Notes under the pieces: generated by a model
Seen by the model: only the letters and a program-made list of their open reading frames with translations
Told to the model about the DNA's origin: nothing
The model's database searches: none
Made by a program: the position numbers and the translations under genes
Shown here: in pieces, positions 48,543-57,143 of the stretch
Position numbering within the stretch: the stretch's first letter is position 1
Layout of the letters: every line of letters starts with the position of its first letter
Source of the DNA: Vibrio atlanticus
Lineage (GTDB): Bacteria > Pseudomonadota > Gammaproteobacteria > Enterobacterales > Vibrionaceae
Length of the DNA stretch: 64,000 nucleotides
Assembly (NCBI RefSeq): GCF_024347315.1
Contig: NZ_AP025460.1
Location: 1 to 64,000, forward strand
Reading direction: 5' to 3'

Positions 48543-49481
48543 ATGGAACAGACATCGACAGTGCCGTCTCGCTGGGAACGTTTTAAGCAATCTGACATTG
48601 TGTATTACTTCTTACGCGACAAAGTGGCAATGGTGAGCTTCGCCATTTTCTCAATCTTCTTGGTGATGGCTCTAGCTGCACCTATCCTAGCGCCAACAGA
48701 CCCGTACGACGTGACATCGATTGATATCATGGACTCAGAACTTCCACCATCATGGATGGAAGACGGCGAAGAACGCTTCTTGCTAGGGACGGATGAGCAA
48801 GGCCGTGATATTTTATCGACTATGCTTTACGGTTCTCGTTTATCACTGACTATTGGTTTCTTAGCGGTAGGTCTACAACTGACGCTTGGTATTATCATTG
48901 GCTTGTCTGCGGGTTACTTCGGTGGCCGTATTGATAGCTTCTTGATGCGCTTCGCTGATGTTCAGCTTTCGTTCTCAACCATGATGGTTGCGATCATTGT
49001 CTCGGCCATCTTTAAGGCAAGTTTCGGTAGTTATTTCTATGCACAATACGCTGTGGTGATGCTGGTGGTGATCATTGGTATCGCAGAATGGCCGCAGTAT
49101 GCGCGTACTATTCGTGCATCAGTATTAGCAGAGAAGAAGAAAGAGTACGTAGAAGCGGCACGTGTGATGGGCTTTAGAGCACCTCGTATCATGTTCCGTC
49201 ATATTCTGCCTAACTGTTTATCACCGATTTTGGTTATCTCTACAGTACAGGTGGCAAATGCCATCATGTCAGAAGCGGCACTTTCTTTCCTAGGTTTAGG
49301 CCTTCCAGTAGACCAACCGTCACTGGGTGCTCTGATTAGTACTGGTTTTAACTACATCTTCTCAGGAGCATGGTGGATCACTGCATTCCCAGGTGTGCTT
49401 TTGGTGACATTGGTTCTAGTTATCAACCTACTAGGCGACTGGTTACGTGACGTGTTTAACCCGAAAATCTATAAAGGGTGA
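48543..49481 (+). CDS. Peptide ABC transporter permease, DppC/OppC type
   Basis: The second channel-forming subunit. The 312-residue protein has an N-terminal cytoplasmic stretch, a first helix (about 30-50), a periplasmic loop with the GTDEQGRDILSTMLYG motif typical of DppC/OppC, five more helices, and the EAA coupling loop EAARVMGFRAPRIMFRHILP near 205-224. Its ribosome site GGAG lies inside the 3' end of the preceding gene, so the two permeases are translationally close. A terminator follows. Confidence 0.94.
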   Translation: MEQTSTVPSRWERFKQSDIVYYFLRDKVAMVSFAIFSIFLVMALAAPILAPTDPYDVTSIDIMDSELPPSWMEDGEERFLLGTDEQGRDILSTMLYGSRLSLTIGFLAVGLQLTLGIIIGLSAGYFGGRIDSFLMRFADVQLSFSTMMVAIIVSAIFKASFGSYFYAQYAVVMLVVIIGIAEWPQYARTIRASVLAEKKKEYVEAARVMGFRAPRIMFRHILPNCLSPILVISTVQVANAIMSEAALSFLGLGLPVDQPSLGALISTGFNYIFSGAWWITAFPGVLLVTLVLVINLLGDWLRDVFNPKIYKG

Positions 49482-49520
49482 TAGTTCAGTTTGATTTTTA
49501 GTAAAAAAAATCACTAAACT

Positions 49521-49551
49521 AAGAGTCGTAAGCAATTACGGCTCTTTTTTT
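49521..49551 (+). terminator. Terminator of the peptide ABC operon
   Basis: AAGAG-t-CGTAA and TTACG-g-CTCTT pair over GCAA and end in seven T residues, 40 bp after the last permease stop. Confidence 0.88.
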
Positions 49552-49660
49552 GCTTAATGAATTTGGAACTTAGTACCATTGATAGAGTCAATAGTACTTA
49601 AAATGGAATTCATGTTTTATCGACACTTGTTCGGTAATAATTAACCCCTAGAGGGTTTAA

Positions 49661-50656
49661 GTGGTGGTTATGAAGTTGACAATGAATGTTGTATGTCGTG
49701 CTGTGGTTAGAAATTATCGTATGGGGCTTATTGCTGCATCCCTGTTGGTATCAAGCCAAGTTAATGCCGAATCGGTTCTATGCGATGCGACTCAGGCAAG
49801 CACCAATCAGTTACCACAGCTAGAACAATCATGTCCGATTGGTAACGGTGTTTGGGGCAGTAAAGCGCCTAAACATCATTCAGATAACGATCTGTTTTGG
49901 GTTCAATGTGGTTTGTTGAATAAGCCTTTGTCACTGAGCAAAGCAAAGCCATTGTATGAGAAGATTTCAACGAACGTATGGATGAAGCCCGAAGGTGGAG
50001 ACTATCGCTGCCTAATTGGTCCTTATTCTACTTTTTCTGATGCGAGAAAAGACTTAGCTCAGGTACGTAAGGTTTCTGGCTATGGCGAAGCCTTTATTCG
50101 TATGGTTGATAAATCGAAGACCTCTTCTTCACAACCGGTCGTGACCAAAGCAATGAAGTCAAAAACGGCAGAGCCAAAAACGGTTAAGCATCAAGCCCCT
50201 GTTAAGGCTAAAGTAGCAGCGAAACCAGCGCCGAAGCCGATAGCTGCTGCTCAAAAAACTGCAGTCGCGAGTGCTGCTGCCATTCAAGCTTTCCCTAGTC
50301 ATGGTGCAAATTCAGACAATGATCTGAACATTGAAATACGCATGACAGCGAGTGTTGCGGCTAGTAAATATGCGATTCCTTATCTTTTAGGTGATGAACA
50401 ACAGTTTTATATGGAGCAAGGTAAACCTTGGAGCCGACTCGATTACGACAGTGCCGAATTAGTATGTGATAAGATTAATATGACGCTGTTGACTGAAAAG
50501 CAGTGGCAAAGTCTCTTAGGGTCGAAGGTCATGGAAAATCAGAACTGGCCAATGCATCTACCTTATTGGGGAGCGGATAAAAAAGGCCTGTTTACTAACG
50601 GTAACGTAAACCAGCTTAAAGGCTCCTCACTACTTAATGTGATGTGTGTGAAATAA
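49661..50656 (+). CDS. Secreted SPOR-domain protein with FGE/lectin-like C-terminus
   Basis: I do not recognise a named protein. The 331 residues (GTG start, GAGGG 5 nt upstream) have a signal peptide ending near SSQVNA, a SPOR-like region (about 65-150, LFWVQCGLLNKPLSLSKAKP and CLIGPYSTFSDARKDL), a flexible Lys/Ala/Pro/Thr linker (150-210), and a C-terminal region from about 225. The motif DYDSAELVCDKINMTLLTEKQWQ recalls the W-x-A-C / LPTEAEWE pattern of formylglycine-generating-enzyme and C-type-lectin folds, without clear catalytic cysteines. SPOR domains bind denuded glycan strands at division sites, so an envelope role is inferred. An internal ATG at 49670 is an alternative start. Confidence 0.7.
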   Translation: MVVMKLTMNVVCRAVVRNYRMGLIAASLLVSSQVNAESVLCDATQASTNQLPQLEQSCPIGNGVWGSKAPKHHSDNDLFWVQCGLLNKPLSLSKAKPLYEKISTNVWMKPEGGDYRCLIGPYSTFSDARKDLAQVRKVSGYGEAFIRMVDKSKTSSSQPVVTKAMKSKTAEPKTVKHQAPVKAKVAAKPAPKPIAAAQKTAVASAAAIQAFPSHGANSDNDLNIEIRMTASVAASKYAIPYLLGDEQQFYMEQGKPWSRLDYDSAELVCDKINMTLLTEKQWQSLLGSKVMENQNWPMHLPYWGADKKGLFTNGNVNQLKGSSLLNVMCVK

Positions 50657-50854
50657 CGAAGACGTGCGTAATACCAAATAAGCCTCAGCCATTGCTGGGG
50701 CTTTGTTGTTTATACGCCTTTCTTTTCAATATCAGGTCTATTTCCGGATACTCGGATTTTCAATACAAATTTGATTAAAAATAGCTAAAAATTGTTCAAA
50801 TAGAGCAGTTGGTGCGTAGAAAACCATAACTCAAGCAATAAGGTGATTGAGATT

Positions 50855-52096
50855 ATGAGTTTGAAGAAACGATTAGAAGACGTAGCCCCGCGTTTTGAAG
50901 CCGGAGGTAAATACGAAAAGCTTTACCCTGTCTATGAGGCGTTTGCCACCATCTTTTATACGCCCGGCAACGTAAACCGAGGCTTGACCCATGTTCGAGA
51001 TAGTATCGATCTCAAGCGAATTATGATTCTGGTGTGGCTGGCGACTTTCCCTGCCATGTTCTGGGGCATGTATAACGTCGGGCACCAGAGTGTCTCGGCA
51101 CTTACATCCAGTTATCAACTTAACGAACTTACCTCGGTTATTGAGAGTAGTTGGCGCTTGTCATGGGCATTTGGTGATGCACAGTCATTGATAGTAAGTA
51201 GCTGGGGAAGTCAAATGCTGCTCGGGGCTCTCTACTTCTTACCCGTTTACGCGACAGTTTTCGTCGTCGGTGGTTTCTGGGAGGTGCTGTTTGCCGTTGT
51301 ACGTAAGCATGAGGTCAACGAAGGATTTTTTGTTAGCTCGGTTCTCTTTGCCTTAATTCTTCCACCGACTATCCCGTTATGGCAAGCAGCGCTAGGTATC
51401 ACCTTTGGTATCGTTGTCGCGAAAGAGCTGTTTGGTGGCACAGGGCGAAATTTCCTTAATCCAGCGCTTGCTGGTCGAGCCTTTCTCTACTTTGCCTATC
51501 CTGCCAACATGTCGGGAGGTTTAGTATGGGTGGCAGCCGATGGTTATTCTGGTGCAACACCTTTAAGCCAATGGTATGAAGGTGGTGGCGCGTCACTCAT
51601 CAATAACATGACTGGCGAGGCGATCACTTGGATGGACGCCTTTATCGGTAATATTCCGGGTTCGATGGGCGAGGTTTCTTCATTGCTTATCATGTTGACG
51701 GGGCTGATTCTGATTGTCATGAAGATCGCCTCTTGGCGCATTGTTGCCGGTGTGATTATCGGTCTCGTCGTGACTTCGAGTTTGATGAACTGGATTGGCT
51801 CTGATACCAACTCGATGTTCTCGATGCCGTTCTACTGGCACTTTGTATTGGGCGGTGTTGCCTTTGGCACTTTCTTTATGGCAACCGACCCAGTTTCTGC
51901 CGCGTTTACTAATCAGAGTAAGTGGGCTTACGGGATTCTGATCGGTGTGATGACGGTCGGTATTCGAGTGCTCAACCCTGCTTATCCAGAGGGCATCATG
52001 TTGGCGATCTTGTTTGCTAACCTTTTTGCTCCGCTGTTCGACTTTGTAGTGAAAGAGCAAAACATCAAACGCAGGCAGAAACGAACATTGCGCTGA
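50855..52096 (+). CDS. Orphan NqrB-like Na+-translocating NADH:quinone reductase subunit B
   Basis: The protein is closely similar to NqrB, the large membrane subunit of the Na+-NQR that carries covalent FMN and riboflavin. From ATG 50855 it has 413 residues and about ten membrane helices. Matching stretches include [56 protein letters not shown], the flavinylation motif DGYSGAT with the acceptor Thr, and the C-terminal NIKRR. No nqrA, C, D, E or F is adjacent, so it is not part of a normal nqr operon. Its role alone is unknown: paralogue, exchange subunit or new flavoprotein. A frame-start GTG at 50843 is a less likely start. Confidence 0.88.
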   Translation: MSLKKRLEDVAPRFEAGGKYEKLYPVYEAFATIFYTPGNVNRGLTHVRDSIDLKRIMILVWLATFPAMFWGMYNVGHQSVSALTSSYQLNELTSVIESSWRLSWAFGDAQSLIVSSWGSQMLLGALYFLPVYATVFVVGGFWEVLFAVVRKHEVNEGFFVSSVLFALILPPTIPLWQAALGITFGIVVAKELFGGTGRNFLNPALAGRAFLYFAYPANMSGGLVWVAADGYSGATPLSQWYEGGGASLINNMTGEAITWMDAFIGNIPGSMGEVSSLLIMLTGLILIVMKIASWRIVAGVIIGLVVTSSLMNWIGSDTNSMFSMPFYWHFVLGGVAFGTFFMATDPVSAAFTNQSKWAYGILIGVMTVGIRVLNPAYPEGIMLAILFANLFAPLFDFVVKEQNIKRRQKRTLR

Positions 52097-52130
52097 TTTC
52101 AGTGCAGATAGGGAAAGCGATTCCCATAAG

Positions 52131-52166
52131 AAAGGCTTGCACCGCTGCAAGCCTTTCAATTTTTAT
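52131..52166. terminator. Bidirectional terminator after the nqrB paralogue
   Basis: A perfect 11-bp stem AAAGGCTTGCA / TGCAAGCCTTT over CCGC (52131-52156) is followed by CAATTTTTATT. It lies between the convergent nqrB-like gene and the small minus-strand gene. Confidence 0.85.
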
Positions 52167-52187
52167 TGCGATTGATTTGAAGTTGAT

Positions 52188-52439
52188 TTAACTCCACTTC
52201 AAATCAATTTCGAATGGTTGGGTGTTACCACAATGCTCACCGCACATCTCATCGTATGCACTGTTGTGTATCAGCATTGCTGACGATACGCCTTGATCAC
52301 TGAAGTGGTCGCGGGCTTGGTTAACACTCAAAAACTTCATTGGGTGCTGGTGGTCGTCTTTGATTAATTGCTTTTGCTCGCCAATGATTTGGTAAGCCAA
52401 GTAGATCCCGCCTTCAAATGATTCAATGAGTAGATTCAT
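52188..52439 (-). CDS. Small conserved protein of unknown function
   Basis: An 83-residue cytoplasmic protein if it starts at ATG 52439, which has GGAG about 7 nt upstream; an ATG at 52451 overlaps that site. The N-terminal ESFEGGIYLAYQIIGEQKQL and FLSVNQARDHF pattern is reminiscent of DUF6482-type small proteins, but this is from memory and not certain. Two cysteines lie in EMCGEHCG near residues 65-69, a possible metal or redox site. It sits between two terminators as a single gene. Confidence 0.65.
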   Translation of the reverse strand: MNLLIESFEGGIYLAYQIIGEQKQLIKDDHQHPMKFLSVNQARDHFSDQGVSSAMLIHNSAYDEMCGEHCGNTQPFEIDLKWS

Positions 52440-52522
52440 AACAAACTCCATGTTGTTCTCGATAGTTCTTTGTTTCTGTATCTACGTTGATGGTTGTTTG
52501 AAGGTTCATGTGTGTTAAAAAT

Positions 52523-52551
52523 GAAAAAACCAGAAGCTCAGCTTCTGGTTT
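52523..52551 (-). terminator. Terminator of the large lipoprotein gene
   Basis: AAACCAGAAGC and GCTTCTGGTTT pair over TCA; on the minus strand the stem runs into TTTTTTCATTTTT, about 30 bp after the lipoprotein stop. Confidence 0.85.
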
Positions 52552-52580
52552 ATTAATAAGTAATCAAATTAACTCAAAGG

Positions 52581-54278
52581 TTAGTTGATTTTTTGCATGA
52601 TGCTCACACGGCCTGTTGTTGATCCGTCTGGAGTCATTTTACGGCGAGTTAGCAACCCTTCATCCCAGTTAGTACCTGCTGGCTGATACTCCCATTTAAT
52701 GATGTATTCTTGATTATTACCATTTGCATCAACAGGACATTTATCTCCTGAACCAGGAATATAACCATTGTCAGTATCATCACAGAAGCGCACGACTGAG
52801 TTTAGATCTGTCAGGGTTGCTTTTGATTCACGTCCTGAAATGTTAAACCACCAATAGTCAATTGCAGCAAGCTCTTCATAGGTATACTTCTTGCCTGAGT
52901 CTTCAAGATCTGCCGGTGAGTTTGCATTGCACTCTTTCCCTGATACGGTAGCGCCCTCAGAATCAAATACCATTCTCATGACAGCATTTTGTCCATCAGC
53001 GCAAATCTGAGTGGTATCCCAAGACCCAGTGAAATCCACGTACCTTTCGTCACTAGGTGTTTCTACGTGATAGTAGAAATTCAAACTTTCTTCGATACGC
53101 TTTGCTTTATTTGATTCGCTTGATGGGTCGCTTAACTCTGTTTTTGAACGAATCTGTGTGTATATTTTTGTAATTGGGTCATAGCTACCTGAAAGAGTTT
53201 CATATTGGTATGAAGGGGTTGCATCGCCTTCATCTCGATCATCTTCCAGTTTGTTTGGCGTGTAGTGGTTGAGGACTTGTTGATTCCCTTCAATGAAAGG
53301 TGCCTCATCGTAACGTCCTGGCTTAGGTGTGGTATTTTCTTTGCTTTTATCAAGTAGAAGGTAAGAAAACGGAGCGTTTAGGGTGAAGTCTGGGTGAGCT
53401 GTTTGATTGCAGCCTGCAGAACTCCCTGCCAATACACAGCTGATGTACTTTTCAGCGTCTGCGTATGACAATAAAGAGTCGCTGTCACTTACAGCAATAA
53501 GACCATTGGCTGAATCTTGATAAGTGAAGTAAGGCGTGCCACGTGTATGTTCAAACACAGCTTTAGGGAGCATTTTGTCAGCGTGAACTAACATTGTTTT
53601 GTCGTTAGGGCGGTTGTTTGGATCGTTAATATCATACTGTCTCACCATGATTGAGCGAATAAATTGCCCATTTTTCGCTACAAATGGATTGGCATCAGCG
53701 CTGCCGCGAACAGTCCCTGATTTTTCTCCGAATGCTTTCTCCATATGAGCCAATGCTTCAGATTCATTAGTAATTGAAGTGACTCCCATCGCTGTTAGGA
53801 AGTCTGTAACAGAATCACGGTCATCTAGACTTAGGTTTTTCATCTTCGCTAACGTCGCAGCATCAGGTTCGCGCAACGCATTTGGAATTGTCAGTACTTC
53901 ATCAGAAGCGCTACCAAATTGGTTATCTAAAGACTGAAGTAGAATTGCTAAATTTAGAGCTCGGTCGTATTTGCCCGCCGCTTCAAATGGTGTCAGTACA
54001 TCACGGTTTGATGCTGCCCCTACTTTCAAGCCATTTTCACCACCAATGAAGAAGGTCACCGTATCGTCAGACTTAGCGGTAAATTCGCCTTCGCTGTTTG
54101 TGATGCCCTTTGAACCAGAGCTAGTACTGTAGTAGATACCTTCAACAGCGGCATCGATAAATTTGTTGGTTGTTGTTGATGGTTCTGTCGGTGTTGTGAC
54201 ACCTGAATTAGAACTGTCGCTACCACAACCTGTTAAAGCCACTGCAATCGCTGCTGCGAGAATACTCACTTTTTTCAT
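52581..54278 (-). CDS. Large secreted lipoprotein, unknown function
   Basis: A 565-residue protein from ATG 54278, with a lipoprotein signal MKKVSILAAAIAVALTGCGS (Cys18; next residue Gly, so outer-membrane sorting is likely). A Ser/Thr/Pro linker (about 20-40) precedes an N-terminal segment DAAVEGIYYSTSSGSKGITNSEGEFTA-like, which recalls a beta-sandwich 'carboxypeptidase-regulatory'-type repeat seen in Vibrio surface lipoproteins. The rest shows no catalytic motif that I can name; five or more cysteines in the C-terminal half may form disulfides. A longer frame from 54296 adds 6 residues. It is monocistronic. Confidence 0.8.
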   Translation of the reverse strand: MKKVSILAAAIAVALTGCGSDSSNSGVTTPTEPSTTTNKFIDAAVEGIYYSTSSGSKGITNSEGEFTAKSDDTVTFFIGGENGLKVGAASNRDVLTPFEAAGKYDRALNLAILLQSLDNQFGSASDEVLTIPNALREPDAATLAKMKNLSLDDRDSVTDFLTAMGVTSITNESEALAHMEKAFGEKSGTVRGSADANPFVAKNGQFIRSIMVRQYDINDPNNRPNDKTMLVHADKMLPKAVFEHTRGTPYFTYQDSANGLIAVSDSDSLLSYADAEKYISCVLAGSSAGCNQTAHPDFTLNAPFSYLLLDKSKENTTPKPGRYDEAPFIEGNQQVLNHYTPNKLEDDRDEGDATPSYQYETLSGSYDPITKIYTQIRSKTELSDPSSESNKAKRIEESLNFYYHVETPSDERYVDFTGSWDTTQICADGQNAVMRMVFDSEGATVSGKECNANSPADLEDSGKKYTYEELAAIDYWWFNISGRESKATLTDLNSVVRFCDDTDNGYIPGSGDKCPVDANGNNQEYIIKWEYQPAGTNWDEGLLTRRKMTPDGSTTGRVSIMQKIN

Positions 54279-54428
54279 TACTCGTACATCCTTCATGTAT
54301 TAGAGCTAATTGTTTTTTTTATGCGTGTAATTTTATAGCGCGCGATTGTAGTTTGATCTTGATTCCAAGTTAAGTATGTAAAATGCTGTTCGGTTAATAA
54401 ATATCCCAACCATACGGTAAAAAACAAA

Positions 54429-54452
54429 AAAAGCCGACATAGGTCGGCTTTT
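54429..54452 (-). terminator. Terminator of gor
   Basis: AAAAGCCGAC and GTCGGCTTTT pair over ATAG; on the minus strand a T-rich tract (TTTTTTTGTTTT) follows, 28 bp past the gor stop. Confidence 0.88.
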
Positions 54453-54480
54453 GTATAATATTTCTTTGACTTACAGTGGT

Positions 54481-55836
54481 TTATCGCATGGTAACGAATT
54501 CTTCGCTGCCCGTTGGGTGAATTGCCACAACAGAGTCGAAGTCTGCTTTGGTTGCGCCCATCTTCATTGCAACACCGAAGCCTTGAATCATTTCATCGAC
54601 AGTGAAACCGATACCGTGTAGGCCAACTACAGTCTCTTCTTCGCCAGCACACACTAGCTTCATCTTACAAGGTTGACGGTGCTGAGTGACTGCAGTGTAC
54701 ATTGCAGTAAAACCAGACGTGTATACCTTGATGTTGTCTTTGCCGTATTGCTCTTCAGCTTCTTGAGTCGTTAGACCAATAGTGCCGATAGGTGGGTGGC
54801 TGAATACAACAGTAGGAACGAGCGTGTAGTCCATCTTTGCGTTTGTTTGACCGTTGAATAGACGCTCAGAAAGCTGACGACCGGCTTTAACAGCAACAGG
54901 TGTTAGTTCGATACCGCCTTCCATGATGTCGCCTACACAGTAGATACCAGGAACGTTGGTTGCTTGGAACTCGTCTACTTTGATGTAGCCACGGTCGTTG
55001 GTTGCAACACCCGTTGATGCTAGGTTGATAGCGTCAGTCGCTGGGTGGCGGCCGATAGCCCAAATTAGGTGGTCAACGTTTTGAGTGTTGCCGTTCTCTA
55101 GGTGCAGAGTCAGCGTGCCATCTGCTTCTTTCACTACTTCTTTAGGAACAGAGTGCGTGTGAAGTGTTGGACCTTCCGCTTCCATTACTTCAACCAGTGT
55201 TTCAACGATCATTGGGTCGAAGCTGCGAAGTGGAGACTCTTTACGACAGAACAGGTGTGTTTCTGTGCCAAGTGCACTTAGTACGCCTGCGATTTCTACT
55301 GCGATGTAGCCTGCGCCGATTACAGCAACACGTTTAGGTTGCTCCATCAGATCGAAGAAACCGTTTGAGTTGATACCGTGCTCTGCGCCAGGGATGTTTG
55401 GAATGGTTGGACGACCACCCACTGCGATCAGGATGTGATCCGCTGTGTAGTGTTCACCGTTAACTTCAACGGTTTTTTCATCTATAAACTTAGCAAAGCC
55501 TTTGATTACGTTTATTTTGTTATTACCAAGAACGCGATCGTAAGATTGGTGGATACGACCAATGTACGCTTGACGGTTTTCAACCAGTTTGCCCCAGTTG
55601 AAGCCTTTTACGTCAACGTCGAAGCCGTAGTCTTTTGAATATAGGTTGATTGCTTCAGCAACTTGAGCACCGTGCCACATAACCTTTTTAGGAACACAAC
55701 CAACGTTTACACAAGTACCACCAAGGTCTTGAGCTTCGATAAGTGCAACTTTTGCACCGTGCATTGCTGCGCGGTTAGCTGATGCGATGCCGCCTGAACC
55801 GCCGCCGATACAGATGTAATCAAAATGAGTCGCCAT
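54481..55836 (-). CDS. gor: Glutathione-disulfide reductase
   Basis: Gor reduces oxidised glutathione with NADPH and FAD, keeping the cytoplasm reduced. From ATG 55836 (GGAG 7 nt upstream) it has 451 residues. It shows the FAD-binding [17 protein letters not shown] near 11-27, the redox disulfide [13 protein letters not shown] near 40-52, the NADPH-binding [11 protein letters not shown] near 173 with the phosphate-binding [10 protein letters not shown], and the C-terminal catalytic His in [11 protein letters not shown]. Length matches E. coli Gor (450). It is a single gene in the region upstream of rlmJ. Confidence 0.96.
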   Translation of the reverse strand: MATHFDYICIGGGSGGIASANRAAMHGAKVALIEAQDLGGTCVNVGCVPKKVMWHGAQVAEAINLYSKDYGFDVDVKGFNWGKLVENRQAYIGRIHQSYDRVLGNNKINVIKGFAKFIDEKTVEVNGEHYTADHILIAVGGRPTIPNIPGAEHGINSNGFFDLMEQPKRVAVIGAGYIAVEIAGVLSALGTETHLFCRKESPLRSFDPMIVETLVEVMEAEGPTLHTHSVPKEVVKEADGTLTLHLENGNTQNVDHLIWAIGRHPATDAINLASTGVATNDRGYIKVDEFQATNVPGIYCVGDIMEGGIELTPVAVKAGRQLSERLFNGQTNAKMDYTLVPTVVFSHPPIGTIGLTTQEAEEQYGKDNIKVYTSGFTAMYTAVTQHRQPCKMKLVCAGEEETVVGLHGIGFTVDEMIQGFGVAMKMGATKADFDSVVAIHPTGSEEFVTMR

Positions 55837-56024
55837 TACTTTCTCCATTTATTGAAGGCTGTGGGTACAGTGAGCGCACTGAACACCTACGTCCTATAGA
55901 TTCTTAAATTGTCTAATTATTATATTGAGGGCAGATCGGTTGAACTCAATCTCCCTGTTTAAAATTTATTCGTGTACGTCACAGTCTGCTGAGTATTCGT
56001 CGGAGCATGACGTTAAGTTCGAGA

Positions 56025-56864
56025 TTACTCGGGTACGATCCACTCTACTTTGAAGTGACCGGTTGCCGGCGCAATTGCTTCCTTCAAGAATGGAAGAATT
56101 TCGTTCATTTGGCTTTCTAGCTTCCAAGGTGGGTTGATAACAATCATGCCTGATGCTGTCATGCCACGCTCGTTGGTGTCTGGTGATACGCCAAGTTCGA
56201 TTTGTAGAATCTTGTTGATGCCTAAGCCTTCAAGGCCTTCGATCATGTCTTCGATATCACAGCGATTTACCACTGGGTACCAAATTGCGTAGATACCGGT
56301 TGCCCAGCGCTTATGGCTTTGAGCAATCGCAGTCACAACATCACGATACTCTTTTGCCAACTCGTAAGGTGGGTCGATAAGTACCAAACCACGACGTTCT
56401 TTAGGTGGCAGGCTGCCTTTTAGGCGTTGGAAGCCATCTTCTTTGTAGATAGATACCTGACGATCGCGGTGGAACTCTTGCTCAAGCAGCGGGTGATCGG
56501 CTGGGTGAAGTTCGGTCAGTACCATGCGGTCTTGGTCACGCAGGTGCGCATGTGCTACACGTGGTGAACCTGGATAGAAACGCAGTTTTTCGCCATTGTT
56601 GAGTGCTGAGATAGACTCAAGGTAGCTTTGAATGTCTTCAGGAAGTTCTGTTTGTGCCCAGACGCGGGCAATACCTTGTTTGTATTCGCCCGTTTTTTCA
56701 GACCATTCATGCGTTAAGTCGTAACGACCTACACCAGAGTGAGTGTCATGGTAAACAAAAGGCTTATCCTTCTGTTTCAAAGAATTAAGAATAAGGCTCT
56801 GTACGATATGCTTTACTACGTCGGCATGGTTGCCCGCGTGGAAGCTGTGGCGATAACTTAACAA
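56025..56864 (-). CDS. rlmJ: 23S rRNA m6A2030 methyltransferase RlmJ, TTG start
   Basis: RlmJ methylates A2030 of 23S rRNA with S-adenosylmethionine. The start is taken at TTG 56864, giving MLSYRHSFHAGNHADVVKH, the same N-terminus as E. coli RlmJ, with GAGAG 5 nt upstream; a GTG at 56882 would add six residues. The 279-residue length agrees with E. coli (280). The family catalytic motif is LIDPPYE near 160, the DPPY type of N6-adenine methyltransferases. Upstream lies a 279-bp gap to prlC. Confidence 0.93.
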   Translation of the reverse strand: MLSYRHSFHAGNHADVVKHIVQSLILNSLKQKDKPFVYHDTHSGVGRYDLTHEWSEKTGEYKQGIARVWAQTELPEDIQSYLESISALNNGEKLRFYPGSPRVAHAHLRDQDRMVLTELHPADHPLLEQEFHRDRQVSIYKEDGFQRLKGSLPPKERRGLVLIDPPYELAKEYRDVVTAIAQSHKRWATGIYAIWYPVVNRCDIEDMIEGLEGLGINKILQIELGVSPDTNERGMTASGMIVINPPWKLESQMNEILPFLKEAIAPATGHFKVEWIVPE

Positions 56865-57009
56865 ATTAAACTCTCGTAACACTCTCGAATTAGAGTGTGG
56901 TTAGTGTAGGTGGGGTTAGTTTGACTATTATAACCCCCAATGGACCATAAATTCTCGAACAATTCAGGAACAGCTGTTCGCAATATGCAGTTAGTTATTG
57001 GTTCTACTA

Positions 57010-57038
57010 TTGAAATTTGCCTTGTTGGGCACTATCTA
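57010..57038 (+). promoter_or_regulatory. Possible sigma-70 promoter of prlC
   Basis: TTGAAA (57010-57015), a 17-bp spacer and TATCTA (57033-57038) precede prlC by about 105 bp. The match is moderate. Confidence 0.4.
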
Positions 57039-57143
57039 ATAACTATTCGCAGGTGATTTTTTAGGGTGACCCTGAGCCTGATGACTGTAAGACGACCTCA
57101 TTACAAAAAAGACGAAAGTCTCTAAAGCCAAAGGAATGTTTAT

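Noticed and set aside
57010..57038. Sigma-32 promoter for prlC
   Set aside because: A TTGAAA is present, but the -10 region does not resemble CCCCATnT; a sigma-70 reading is better.
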